DNA from: Duncaniella sp.
GTDB taxonomy: Bacteria > Bacteroidota > Bacteroidia > Bacteroidales > Muribaculaceae
NCBI GenBank assembly: GCA_023664955.1
Contig: JAMPEV010000001.1
Location: forward strand, 836,572-900,571
Length of the DNA stretch: 64,000 nt
Direction: 5' to 3'
The translations under genes and the position numbers were made by a program. Under the pieces are notes generated by a model. The model was not told the DNA's origin and ran no database searches. It worked only from the letters and a program-made list of their open reading frames with translations. Positions 32,526 to 40,290 of this stretch are shown piece by piece. Every line of letters begins with the position of its first letter. Position 1 is the first letter of the stretch.

Positions 32526-34577
32526 CTATCGTATGCGGTTACGGCGTTCGTCGATACCGTTATCGGTGCCGGTCGAGTAGCCGCCGTTGCGTGTGGCGGC
32601 GTTCATGAACGGGTCATCAAAGAATTCGTCCTCTTCATCATTTTCACCGTCTTCACCGTTGGCTCCGGGTTCACCCTTCTTCTTCTTGGGCTTATTCTTC
32701 TTAATCTCCAACGGTTTTTGCATATCGATGGGGAACTCGTATATATTCCAGTTCTGTTCGACGCCCCAATTCTTCTTCAAGTTAATCTTTTTGGGGTAGT
32801 AATATACTTCTTCAGGCTGAATGGAGTCGAGAAGCGAACCGGTGGTATACACTCCGTTGGAGTCGGCATCGATGTATAATCGGGCATAATAGGAGCCGGG
32901 GTTGAGGTATTCGTATGTCGCGGTATTACCCTTTGTGGGGACGGTGGCCACCACTCCGTCACTTCCGTTGAGGATTTCAAGAATTGCCGGACGATTGTCA
33001 AGCCCCTCTAACACGAATGAAAGCGAAGAGTAGTCCGACGCGCTCTTTGTGGTGAACTCATGAGTGAACTCGGCATTGGGTATGCCGTAGATGTCCACGA
33101 TAGCACCGGAGTCAATTGTCAGTTTATATTTCACCCCTTCTTTCCAGTTATAATCAGCTCTGAAGTCCATAGGGTGTAGTGAGTCGGGACGATAGATATG
33201 CAGCGGGTCGACGGCCTTCCAGGCTGAGTCGATATTGGCTTCAAAATGCACTGCCGCGGTGTCGAATTTTGCCACCGGTGTGCTTGATTTAAACAATAGT
33301 GGCAGGTTGAGGTCCTGTGTTGAATTAGATGTGGCGCGGAAATCAAGGGTCTTCGGCTTTGGCACACGGCTCAGTGAGTCAACCCGGTAGGCTGAGTCGC
33401 CAAGCTCTTTACGCAGCTTCTCCTCCTTCTTTTGGTTCTCTTCCATCTCCTTTAAGCGTCGCTCTTCCTCGCGTTTACGACTCTTCTCACCTCGCATTAT
33501 GAAGCGGAGTGTGTCGGTGGTGAGTGATAGTTGCTGTAGGGTATCTGTGCGCATATATTTTGCTTCGAGCAGGAGGGTGTCGAGCTCCATTAGCGAACTG
33601 TCGGTAATCCAGTAGGTTAATGTGTCAAGTGTCTCCACGGCGTCAAGTACACTCCAGTCCTTGATATTCTCACCTGCTCGGTGCGTGTTGATGAGTTTGA
33701 GGATGGGGAGGCTGTCGGCCTTTGTGCCGAATTGGAATTTAATCTGGTTGCGCTCAGGACGTTCGTATTTGTCAAGGTACTGCGACATATATCCTTCGTT
33801 GAACCAAGTGAGTAGCACATCATCAGGTATAAAGTGAGTTCCGGGATACCGGTAGATTGAATCACGGCCATCTTCAGTCTGGATAGTGTCGGTTACCGTG
33901 ATTGGATGTGACGATGGAGTTAGCACTACGTCATAGAATGCCACATCCTCCGAGCGGTCCCAGTGGTAGTCTCGGTTATTGTCGTTGAGTGCGAATATGC
34001 GGTAAGGACCTGGCTTGAGGTTGCGGATTGTGAATTGACCGAGCTGGTTGGTTTTCGTGATGCGTTCAAAGGGTAGTGTAGTTATGGCGGTGTCGGAGAG
34101 GTTGGAATACACGCCAACGAGCATCCCTTGCGCCGGTTCGAGTGTGCGGGCTTCGAATACCATGCCTGAGATGCGCAGAGTGTCGATGCTATCACCGGTA
34201 GCGAAGTCAAGAGCAAATCCGTCGAGGATGTTTGACTCGTTGAGATCCTTGATAGCGTCGGCGAAGTCGATGGTGTAAGTAGTGTTTGGGATAAGAGAAT
34301 CGCGAAGTTCCACAGTCACACGCTTTGCGTTCGAGGTAAACATTGGAGTGGTGCGCTGAGCGGGTGAAATCACAATCTTATTGGAAGCATCATCGAGGGC
34401 AATATTCTCGTCAAAGTCTATGTTAATCTTGGTGGTTTTGACGTTAAGTTCCCCGGGCATGGGATTGGAGCGGACGAAAACCGGGGGATCCTCGTCACGG
34501 GGACCACCTTCGGGACGCCCCATACTGGCACAAGCCACCATAAAGGCGGCCACCACCATTATAAATAGTAATCTCAT
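32526..34577 (-). CDS. Ig-like domain lipoprotein with coiled coil
   Basis: 683 aa. The signal peptide ends in a lipobox (AFMVAC, Cys about residue 16), so it is lipid-anchored. An SbsA-type Ig-like domain follows (DEDPPVFVRSNPMPGELNV, about 28-120), then carboxypeptidase-regulatory-like beta domain repeats (QLGQFTIRNLKPGPYRIFALND, about 180-205) and a charged coiled coil (EEERRLKEMEENQKKEEKL, about 365-385). More Ig-like sequence and a low-complexity tail (KKNKPKKKKGEPGANGEDGE) complete it. It is widely conserved in Bacteroidetes and probably an envelope structural or secretion-related protein; the role is unproven. The ATG at 34577 gives a standard signal peptide. Confidence 0.82.
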   Translation of the reverse strand: MRLLFIMVVAAFMVACASMGRPEGGPRDEDPPVFVRSNPMPGELNVKTTKINIDFDENIALDDASNKIVISPAQRTTPMFTSNAKRVTVELRDSLIPNTTYTIDFADAIKDLNESNILDGFALDFATGDSIDTLRISGMVFEARTLEPAQGMLVGVYSNLSDTAITTLPFERITKTNQLGQFTIRNLKPGPYRIFALNDNNRDYHWDRSEDVAFYDVVLTPSSHPITVTDTIQTEDGRDSIYRYPGTHFIPDDVLLTWFNEGYMSQYLDKYERPERNQIKFQFGTKADSLPILKLINTHRAGENIKDWSVLDAVETLDTLTYWITDSSLMELDTLLLEAKYMRTDTLQQLSLTTDTLRFIMRGEKSRKREEERRLKEMEENQKKEEKLRKELGDSAYRVDSLSRVPKPKTLDFRATSNSTQDLNLPLLFKSSTPVAKFDTAAVHFEANIDSAWKAVDPLHIYRPDSLHPMDFRADYNWKEGVKYKLTIDSGAIVDIYGIPNAEFTHEFTTKSASDYSSLSFVLEGLDNRPAILEILNGSDGVVATVPTKGNTATYEYLNPGSYYARLYIDADSNGVYTTGSLLDSIQPEEVYYYPKKINLKKNWGVEQNWNIYEFPIDMQKPLEIKKNKPKKKKGEPGANGEDGENDEEDEFFDDPFMNAATRNGGYSTGTDNGIDERRNRIR

Positions 34578-34626
34578 TGTCGATGCGGATCGCATAAGCT
34601 GAATGATGTTTTATGACTTTATCATG

Positions 34627-34634
34627 CAAAAGTA
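34627..34634 (-). promoter_or_regulatory. Minus-strand -7 box TACTTTTG
   Basis: CAAAAGTA on the plus strand reads TACTTTTG on the minus strand, about 50 nt before the lipoprotein ATG at 34577. It is the likely promoter of the Ig-like / flippase-like / 189-aa / aroA series. Confidence 0.55.
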
Positions 34635-34770
34635 TGAAATTTTTGGGAAATGTCAAATATCATATCCTGACACAACTTTTTAACATTTATCTCCGTTATT
34701 TTGTTAAGTAATCTTCAAAAAATAACTTGGCTTCATTCCTGCCACATTAACAAACTCACATTTGACTATT

Positions 34771-35049
34771 ATGAACGAAATAATTATAAATATAGTAGGC
34801 TATGCCGCAGCACTTTGCATGGTGTGCGGATACCTTCCACAAGCCATTCACACAATCCGTACCCGCGACACTGACGGCATCGCACTTCCCACGTTCCTGC
34901 TATTGGGGTTAGGGAGCGTGTTCTTTGTGATTCAAGGAATTATGCTTAGCAATATTCCCCTTGTGATCACCAACGCAATCACCACAATCTCTTCGGCCAT
35001 CGTTTTTGCCATTAAAATCAACAATGACCGAAAGAAGAGGAGGGGTTGA
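34771..35049 (+). CDS. SemiSWEET-type PQ-loop transporter
   Basis: A 92-aa membrane protein with three transmembrane helices, the size of bacterial SemiSWEETs, which dimerise to form a sugar uniporter. The PQ motif is in VCGYLPQAIHTIRTRDTDGIAL (Pro-Gln about residues 23-24) and the second helix continues with FLLLGLGSVFFVIQG. Asn in the third helix (VITNAITTISSA) suits the substrate pocket. The ATG at 34771 is chosen; the frame also opens with TTG at 34762. It is divergent from the lipoprotein gene and convergent with the adenosyltransferase gene. The sugar specificity is unknown. Confidence 0.85.
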   Translation: MNEIIINIVGYAAALCMVCGYLPQAIHTIRTRDTDGIALPTFLLLGLGSVFFVIQGIMLSNIPLVITNAITTISSAIVFAIKINNDRKKRRG

Positions 35050-35072
35050 AAGTGAGAATGGTTGTGGCACTC

Positions 35073-35630
35073 TTATTTATTTCTACGCCATATCACTTCC
35101 GGTGTACCGGTGAAGTGATTGATATAGCGTGCGAGGACGAAGAGGTAGTCACTCAGACGGTTGATATATGTTGTCACAAGATTGGAGACTACAGCACCGG
35201 TTGAGATGAGGGAGTATATTTCCCGCTCTGCACGGCGACACACGGTCCGTGCTACGTGGGCATGGGATGCTCCGATGCTACCTCCGGGGATAACAAACAG
35301 TTTCAAAGGAGGCACCATTGAGTCTATGGCATCGATGGCATGCTCGAGGTCGGCAATATCGTCGTCAGTAAGCATCGGCACAGCATCTTCCGAGCTATTA
35401 GCCAAGTAAGAACCGATATTAAAGAGCAGATTGCTGATTCTCGTCAATGATTCGTTGACAAAATTGTCGAGGTCAGTGGTGTGGGATTGCACAAGGCCGA
35501 TATGTGAATTAAGTTCATCGACAGTACCATAGGCGCACACGCGAGGAGAATCCTTAGCCACGCGCACACCATTTACAAGCGAAGTAGTGCCTTTATCGCC
35601 GGTGCGAGTATAGAGGGGACTTTTTTTCAT
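35073..35630 (-). CDS. Cob(I)alamin adenosyltransferase, PduO type
   Basis: Makes adenosylcobalamin from cob(I)alamin and ATP. It is a PduO-type enzyme of 185 aa. The N-terminal ATP site is YTRTGDKGTTSL, followed by RVCAYGTVDELNSHIG, PGGSIGASHAHVARTVCRRAER (the RxxxRRAER signature) and YINRLSDYLFVLARYIN. The ATG at 35630 (MKKSPLYTR) is the family start; the upstream open frame to 35774 is spacer. A minus-strand TAATTTTG box lies at 35674-35667. No cobalamin riboswitch was recognised. Gut Bacteroidales depend on scavenged B12, so the enzyme fits. Confidence 0.93.
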   Translation of the reverse strand: MKKSPLYTRTGDKGTTSLVNGVRVAKDSPRVCAYGTVDELNSHIGLVQSHTTDLDNFVNESLTRISNLLFNIGSYLANSSEDAVPMLTDDDIADLEHAIDAIDSMVPPLKLFVIPGGSIGASHAHVARTVCRRAEREIYSLISTGAVVSNLVTTYINRLSDYLFVLARYINHFTGTPEVIWRRNK

Positions 35631-35666
35631 AACAGGTGAAAATTTTTCTAATTCGTATGATATTTG

Positions 35667-35674
35667 CAAAATTA
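35667..35674 (-). promoter_or_regulatory. Minus-strand -7 box TAATTTTG
   Basis: CAAAATTA on the plus strand, 37 nt upstream of the adenosyltransferase ATG. It fits TAnnTTTG. Confidence 0.55.
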
Positions 35675-35797
35675 GGGATTTTATTTGTAAATTTGCAACC
35701 ATAATATGTAACAATTGGAGATTTCCAATATCAATTTGGCAGGATGTCAAAATTGTATAATTCCTAATTTCCAATTCGCCATTCTCAATTCTAAAAA

Positions 35798-36403
35798 ATG
35801 TTTTCAGGAATAGTTGAAGAGGCCGCAGTGGTGGCCGATGTAGTCCGCAAAGATGGTAATGTGGACCTGAAGGTTATATGTTCGTTTGTCGATGAACTGA
35901 AGATTGACCAAAGCGTGGCCCACAATGGTGTGTGCCTTACTGTTGTGTCAATTCCGGGCGACGGTACTTATACCGTCACAGCCATTCAGGAGACTCTTGA
36001 TCGCAGCAACCTTGGCGATTTGAAGCCCGGTGATTTAGTCAATCTTGAACGCTCAATGATGATGAATGGACGTCTGGACGGACATATAGTGCAGGGACAC
36101 GTAGACACCACTGCCGTGTGTGAATCCGTCGAAGAAGTGGAAGGTAGCCGCTACTACAAGTTCACTTACGATGTGGCTCCTGAAATGGCAGCCAAAGGGT
36201 ATGTGACTGTTGAGAAAGGCTCTGTGACAGTGAACGGGGTCAGCCTGACGGTATGTGACTCTGAGCGATACTCATTCCGTGTGGCCATCATCCCTTATAC
36301 TTTCGAGCATACTAATTTCAAGAATATCGAAGTCGGCACAAGGGTGAACATCGAGTTTGACATCATTGGGAAGTATCTCGCCCGTTTAGCTGAATTCAAA
36401 TGA
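35798..36403 (+). CDS. ribE: Riboflavin synthase, alpha chain
   Basis: Last riboflavin step: dismutation of two molecules of dimethylribityllumazine. Two tandem lumazine-binding domains are visible: MFSGIVEE at the start, NGVCLTVVSI and SNLGDLKPGDLVNLERSM in the first; VQGHVDTTAV, GSVTVNGVSLTVC and FEHTNFKNIEVGTRVNIEFD in the second. At 201 aa it is the standard length. The gene is divergent from the adenosyltransferase gene; ribH (25.0 kb) lies 10 kb away on the other strand. No FMN riboswitch was seen in the 167-nt gap, whose CAATT-rich words look like intergenic repeat. Confidence 0.95.
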   Translation: MFSGIVEEAAVVADVVRKDGNVDLKVICSFVDELKIDQSVAHNGVCLTVVSIPGDGTYTVTAIQETLDRSNLGDLKPGDLVNLERSMMMNGRLDGHIVQGHVDTTAVCESVEEVEGSRYYKFTYDVAPEMAAKGYVTVEKGSVTVNGVSLTVCDSERYSFRVAIIPYTFEHTNFKNIEVGTRVNIEFDIIGKYLARLAEFK

Positions 36404-36527
36404 TTGAACATTATAATATAGTTGATTGTTAGAGTTTTGTGGGTCAAAGATAGAGAACTACAGTGCCATAACCTATATTTTAACTTTTTTAAATTAAAAA
36501 AATTAAAAGCGAAAAGGTAAAATAGTC

Positions 36528-36535
36528 TATCTTTG
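36528..36535 (+). promoter_or_regulatory. -7 box TATCTTTG before the FKBP genes
   Basis: TATCTTTG, a standard -7 form, is 41 nt before the first FKBP gene. The two FKBP genes probably share it. Confidence 0.6.
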
Positions 36536-36576
36536 CACACTCCTAACCTTGCATAATCAATTACAAAATAAAAGTT

Positions 36577-37203
36577 ATGGAAAATAAAGAATTAGACCGC
36601 ATCAGCTATGCTCTTGGATTGAGCATGGGGAATAATTTCCGTGCGAGCGGAATTCAGCAAATCAACGTAGAAGACTTCGCCGACGGTGTCGCCGCTGTGT
36701 TCTATGGCAATCAGCCCAAGATGACATACGATGAGGCTAAGGCGGAAATTCAGAAATATTTCACTGCCCTCGAAGAGAAGCAACGCGCTGAGGCGGCTAA
36801 GATGGCCGATGTAAATGCTGAGGCCGGTAAGAAGTTCCTGGACGAGAATGGTAAGCGAGTGGAGGTTAAGACTACCGCTTCAGGCCTTCAGTATGAGGTT
36901 CTCACTGAGGGTACAGGTGAACAACCTACTGCTCAGGATCAGGTTGAAGTACACTACACCGGCAAGTTGATTGACGGGACAGTGTTCGATAGCTCTGTGG
37001 AGCGCGGCATGCCTGCCACATTCGGTGTTACACAGGTTATCCCCGGATGGGTGGAGGCTCTTCAGCTTATGAAGGCAGGCGCAAAATGGCGTCTTTTCAT
37101 CCCGTCACAGCTCGCCTATGGACCCCAGGGTGCCGGAGGCGTGATTGGTCCGAACGCAACTTTGATTTTCGATGTTGAACTTCTTAAGGTAATCAAAAAG
37201 TAA
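36577..37203 (+). CDS. FKBP-type peptidyl-prolyl cis-trans isomerase
   Basis: Proline isomerase assisting protein folding. 208 aa with the Mip-like layout: an N-terminal helical dimerisation domain (RISYALGLSMGNNFRASGI to AEAGKKFLDENGK, about 5-90) and a C-terminal FKBP domain (VEVHYTGKLIDGTVFDSS, PATFGVTQVIPGWVEALQLM, GAKWRLFIPSQLAYG, GPNATLIFDVELL). It has no signal peptide, so it is either cytoplasmic or exported by an unseen route. It is 77 nt upstream of a second, lipoprotein FKBP gene of the same build; the pair is a likely tandem duplication. Confidence 0.94.
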   Translation: MENKELDRISYALGLSMGNNFRASGIQQINVEDFADGVAAVFYGNQPKMTYDEAKAEIQKYFTALEEKQRAEAAKMADVNAEAGKKFLDENGKRVEVKTTASGLQYEVLTEGTGEQPTAQDQVEVHYTGKLIDGTVFDSSVERGMPATFGVTQVIPGWVEALQLMKAGAKWRLFIPSQLAYGPQGAGGVIGPNATLIFDVELLKVIKK

Positions 37204-37280
37204 GTAATCTTCAAAAAACAACCTGATATCGAGTTAATCGACTTTCCTCAAGAATCGATAACCCATTAACAAAAAAATAT

Positions 37281-38195
37281 ATGAAGAAAATTGTAATGCT
37301 TTGCGGCGCTGCCGCAATGATGATTACCGCATTCACTTCATGCGGTAATGCAGGAAGCTCGTCAGCCCAGGGCGGCTTCGGCGACTCTCTTTCTGTTGCT
37401 TTAGGCGAAGCTCAAGGCACAAGCCTTGTATCTGAATATCTTAACCTTCCCGAAGACCAGCAGAAGTTGTACAAGAAGGATGATATCCTCCGCGGTGTTA
37501 AGCAGGCTATCATGACTGACACTACCCAGCAGGGCTACATGACCGGTCTTTCTATCGGTCTGCAGATTGCAGGTCAGTTAATGCGCTACGAGCAGGCCGG
37601 TATCCACATCGACCGCAACAAGGTTTATCAGGCTTACGCCAAGGCTTTCAGCGTTGACTCTGTAAGTCAGGAAGCCCTCACCAAGGCTCAGATGGAATTC
37701 CAGACTCTCGCTCAGGAAGCTCAGCAGAAGATGATGGATTACTACAACCAGCAGCAGGAAGCAGCAAAGGCAGCTAAGGAAAATGCTCCTGAAGCTAAGG
37801 AAAATAAGGAAAAAGGCGAAGCATACATCAAGGCAGAGATGGCTAAGGACCCCTCAATCAAGATGACTGAATCAGGTCTTGCTTATAAGGTTATCAACGA
37901 AGGTAAGGGCGACGCTGTAGGTATGGATGGCCGTGCAAAGGTTAAATATACCGGTAAGCTCATCGATGGTACTGAATTCGATAGCAATAGCCAAGGTGTG
38001 TCTTTCTCACCCCGCCAGGTTGTTCCCGGTTTCGGCGAAGGTCTTGCTATGATGAAGGAAGGTGCTAAGTACATCCTTTATATTCCCGGTAACCTCGGTT
38101 ACGGTGTGGATGGTACTCCCGACGGTAAGATTGGTCCTAACGCTACTTTGATATTTGAAGTTGAAACTTCTGATGTTGAGCCTTCTAAGCAATAA
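37281..38195 (+). CDS. FKBP-type peptidyl-prolyl isomerase, lipoprotein
   Basis: 304 aa. The signal peptide ends in a lipobox (TAFTSC, Cys about residue 21), placing it at the periplasmic face of a membrane. The N-terminal helical region (DSLSVALGEAQGTS onward) is longer than in the preceding gene and contains a Lys/Glu/Ala-rich connecting helix (AAKAAKENAPEAKENKEKG, about 163-181). The C-terminal FKBP domain shows AKVKYTGKLIDGTEFDSN, VVPGFGEGLAMMKEGAKY, IPGNLGYG and GPNATLIFEVE. It is a Mip/FkpA-like chaperone. It is followed by a clear terminator. Confidence 0.94.
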   Translation: MKKIVMLCGAAAMMITAFTSCGNAGSSSAQGGFGDSLSVALGEAQGTSLVSEYLNLPEDQQKLYKKDDILRGVKQAIMTDTTQQGYMTGLSIGLQIAGQLMRYEQAGIHIDRNKVYQAYAKAFSVDSVSQEALTKAQMEFQTLAQEAQQKMMDYYNQQQEAAKAAKENAPEAKENKEKGEAYIKAEMAKDPSIKMTESGLAYKVINEGKGDAVGMDGRAKVKYTGKLIDGTEFDSNSQGVSFSPRQVVPGFGEGLAMMKEGAKYILYIPGNLGYGVDGTPDGKIGPNATLIFEVETSDVEPSKQ

Positions 38196-38245
38196 CGCTT
38201 ATTCAACATGACTTAGTTTTTGACTTAGTTTTTTGTTAAAACATA

Positions 38246-38275
38246 CCCCGACGGAATTTTCCGACGGGGTTTTTA
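38246..38275 (+). terminator. Terminator after the FKBP pair
   Basis: CCCCG-A-CGG, loop AATTTT, CCG-A-CGGGG (38246-38269), followed by five T. Eight pairs with one A/A mismatch. Confidence 0.8.
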
Positions 38276-38329
38276 GTAATCTTCACACCGGATAATTTTC
38301 CAAATAATTTAAACCGGATTTTGTTACGG

Positions 38330-39586
38330 TTATTTACCGGCGGGCACAACTCGCATATGGGCCTCGGGATAACGTAGCACAAGGCATGACGCTTCGGTGA
38401 GCACAGTGGCTTCGGTGTTTCTCACGCCTTGACTGCGGAAACTGATTCGGTCGGCAGTGAAGGGCACATGTGAGTATTTGGTCAGATACTCGGGATCTAT
38501 TATCATTCCGCTCCCTTCCATGCCGCAAAGGTCGAAAATCTCGGAATGTGCCACGTAGAGTGTGCCGAATTTCGACACAATCTTGTTGAAGTTCACTCCC
38601 CATATTGTCTCGCTATCGTTGGCTGAGATGCTGCGGGTATATTCGAGATTGCTGAGTGTCTCGATGAGGTTGGAACCCGCCACAAGCACTTTTCTCACTG
38701 ATCCGGCACCCCCGGTAAAGGCTTTGCGCATCATCGAAATGAGACTTTTTGAGTCCATCGTTGCCGGATTGTAGGCAAATTCCCTATCAGTCTGGTGCCA
38801 TATCCCTTTGGTGAAATAAATCTCATCGTTGGGATTGAGAGGAGAGGGCATGCGGTTCAACGAACCGAAGAGGAATGATTTCTCCATACCAAGGCGCATG
38901 TCAATGATGGCTACTTCCTCTTGGTCAGAGAATGACCATCCGACTTCTTTGTCGGCGAGGCGATGGTAGAGTGACTCCTCAATCTGCGCTTTGAAAATCT
39001 GACAGTAGTTGTAGGCTTTTTTGGGTAGTGCGGTATATTGTGAGGTCTGCACATCGAGCTCGCCGGCTGCTCGTCCCATTCTCACCACTTTGTCCCCCTT
39101 GGCGATTTCAGGAAGTTCGATTTCCTCTTCATCGGAAGACTGGGTACATTTTACTGTTAATGTCGAACCATTTATGTCGGTGATGAAACCGACCACGGGG
39201 AAACCGGCAAAGGGATCGGCGGTAAATTTATTGGCAGGAAACATGATAGTCTCTGACACAGAGAAGATTCTCACATCCTTAACCTCAACTTTGAAAACGT
39301 TGTCGGAGGAGAAGTCACTGCCGACCACGCTAACTACCTCGCTGTAGGACGGTTTAGTATCCACCGAATAGTAGTCAACCCTCATTGAGCCGGAATGACG
39401 CGCTCCGGCAAGGCGTGAGATTTGATCGATGGGGGTTGATGTCGGACGAATTTTTGTGATTCGTTCATCCACCTCACTGCGGAGTATCTCAGGCGCGATT
39501 GTGGAGGTTTGACGCACTGTCATTGGAGCGTTGGAGATGTGTTCTCCATGGTTTGTGGATGCGATGACGCTTGTTGAATTGTTCAT
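38330..39586 (-). CDS. Orphan phage-type major capsid protein (SU10 / DUF5309, HK97 fold)
   Basis: 418 aa. The sequence follows the SU10-type capsid family: ERITKIRPTSTPIDQISRLA (about 41-60), GSMRVDYYSVDTKP, RMGRAAGELDVQTSQYTALP, ADKEVGWSFSDQEEVAIIDM, FGTLYVAHSEIFDLCGM, IIDPEYLTKYSHVPF (about 362-376) and CLVLRYPEAHMRVVP at the end. Homologues form the icosahedral shell of tailed phages. No terminase, portal, protease, tail or integrase gene lies nearby; neighbours are the FKBP genes and rlmN. The frame is uninterrupted, so it is not simply decaying. It is 71 nt downstream of the repeat protein and probably co-transcribed with it. Alternatives: prophage remnant, transfer agent component or encapsulin-like compartment. 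Confidence 0.78.
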   Translation of the reverse strand: MNNSTSVIASTNHGEHISNAPMTVRQTSTIAPEILRSEVDERITKIRPTSTPIDQISRLAGARHSGSMRVDYYSVDTKPSYSEVVSVVGSDFSSDNVFKVEVKDVRIFSVSETIMFPANKFTADPFAGFPVVGFITDINGSTLTVKCTQSSDEEEIELPEIAKGDKVVRMGRAAGELDVQTSQYTALPKKAYNYCQIFKAQIEESLYHRLADKEVGWSFSDQEEVAIIDMRLGMEKSFLFGSLNRMPSPLNPNDEIYFTKGIWHQTDREFAYNPATMDSKSLISMMRKAFTGGAGSVRKVLVAGSNLIETLSNLEYTRSISANDSETIWGVNFNKIVSKFGTLYVAHSEIFDLCGMEGSGMIIDPEYLTKYSHVPFTADRISFRSQGVRNTEATVLTEASCLVLRYPEAHMRVVPAGK

Positions 39587-39657
39587 GGTAATTCTAATTG
39601 TTTAATAAATGAAATTTGTGTGTGTTAATGGTTGTGTGTGAAGAGACGTCGTTGTCA

Positions 39658-40125
39658 TTAAATGCTCCATACACTTCGACGGTTACGTAAGAGAACTTGA
39701 GAAGTGGGATCAGGTGCAATTGCAGCCGGACTCTCTGAATGTCGTGTGTTTTCATAGCGCAGAAGCTCGAATGGACGAAGTGGTGTTTTTGTCAGGTGAT
39801 TAGATTTTGATGAGGTTTGGGGTGAATCAGCAGTTTGAACGGGATCAATAGACGTATCGGAATCAGCAGTTTGAACGGGATCAATAGACGTATCGGAATC
39901 AGCAGTTTGAACGGGATCAATGGGAAGATCGGAATCAGCGGCTTGAACGAAGTCAATTGGCTGAGAGGAGTTATTGACTTGAATAGAATCAGTGGCATTA
40001 GCGGAATCAGCAATAATGTTTTCGCTGTCTTGAATAAGCTCGCTGACCTCGGTGAGCCCTGAGATGTCAGAGAGATCGGTTATGTCATAATTATGTGTTT
40101 CTACACGGGGTTCGATTGTTTCCAT
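39658..40125 (-). CDS. Acidic tandem-repeat protein paired with the capsid gene
   Basis: 155 aa, no recognised family. The N-terminal 50 residues are acidic with I/L spacing (ITDLSDISGLTEVSELIQD). Four 12-residue units of the type DPVQTADSDTSI follow (about residues 53-101). The last 45 residues turn basic and aromatic (TPLRPFELLRYENTRH, LLRNRRSVWSI). No signal peptide or membrane segment. An acidic flexible protein with a basic tail directly before a capsid gene recalls phage scaffolding or an encapsulated cargo, but this is inference from position only. The promoter at 40171-40164 is 39 nt upstream. Confidence 0.6.
   Translation of the reverse strand: METIEPRVETHNYDITDLSDISGLTEVSELIQDSENIIADSANATDSIQVNNSSQPIDFVQAADSDLPIDPVQTADSDTSIDPVQTADSDTSIDPVQTADSPQTSSKSNHLTKTPLRPFELLRYENTRHSESPAAIAPDPTSQVLLRNRRSVWSI
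39824..39967. repeat. Four tandem 36-bp units coding the 12-aa repeat
   Basis: Units at 39824-39859, 39860-39895, 39896-39931 and 39932-39967. The first two are identical over 36 bp, the third differs near its end and the fourth at about ten positions, as in a tract growing by recent duplication at one side. The unit is a multiple of three, so the frame is kept. Confidence 0.85.
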
Positions 40126-40163
40126 GATTTTATCTTAAATGGGGTTATGAATGATTGACAATG

Positions 40164-40171
40164 CAAAATTA
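40164..40171 (-). promoter_or_regulatory. Minus-strand -7 box TAATTTTG before the repeat/capsid pair
   Basis: CAAAATTA on the plus strand; on the minus strand TAATTTTG is 39 nt before the ATG at 40125. The same box type precedes housekeeping genes here, so the pair is probably read by the host RNA polymerase. Confidence 0.55.
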
Positions 40172-40214
40172 CAATCACCAAAACCCCATAAAAGTGCGAT
40201 AAAATCAAAAACGG

Positions 40215-40290
40215 CTTATAAATTTTAATAAGTCTTAGAAATCTTATAAGTCCTATAAATATTATAATTCTTATAAGTCCTATAATCTTA
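40215..40290. repeat. Tandem TATAAGTC-type repeats, second site
   Basis: AATAAGTCTTAGAAATCTTATAAGTCC, then TATAAATATTATAATTCTTATAAGTCC and TATAATCTTATAG. Same words and 9-10 bp period as at 24960-25025. Confidence 0.65.

Noticed and set aside
35631-35797. FMN riboswitch before ribE
   Set aside because: None of the conserved RFN element words or its multi-stem layout is present in the 167-nt gap.
39824-39967. 36-bp tandem units as CRISPR repeats
   Set aside because: Units are directly adjacent with no spacers and keep a reading frame in a coding gene.
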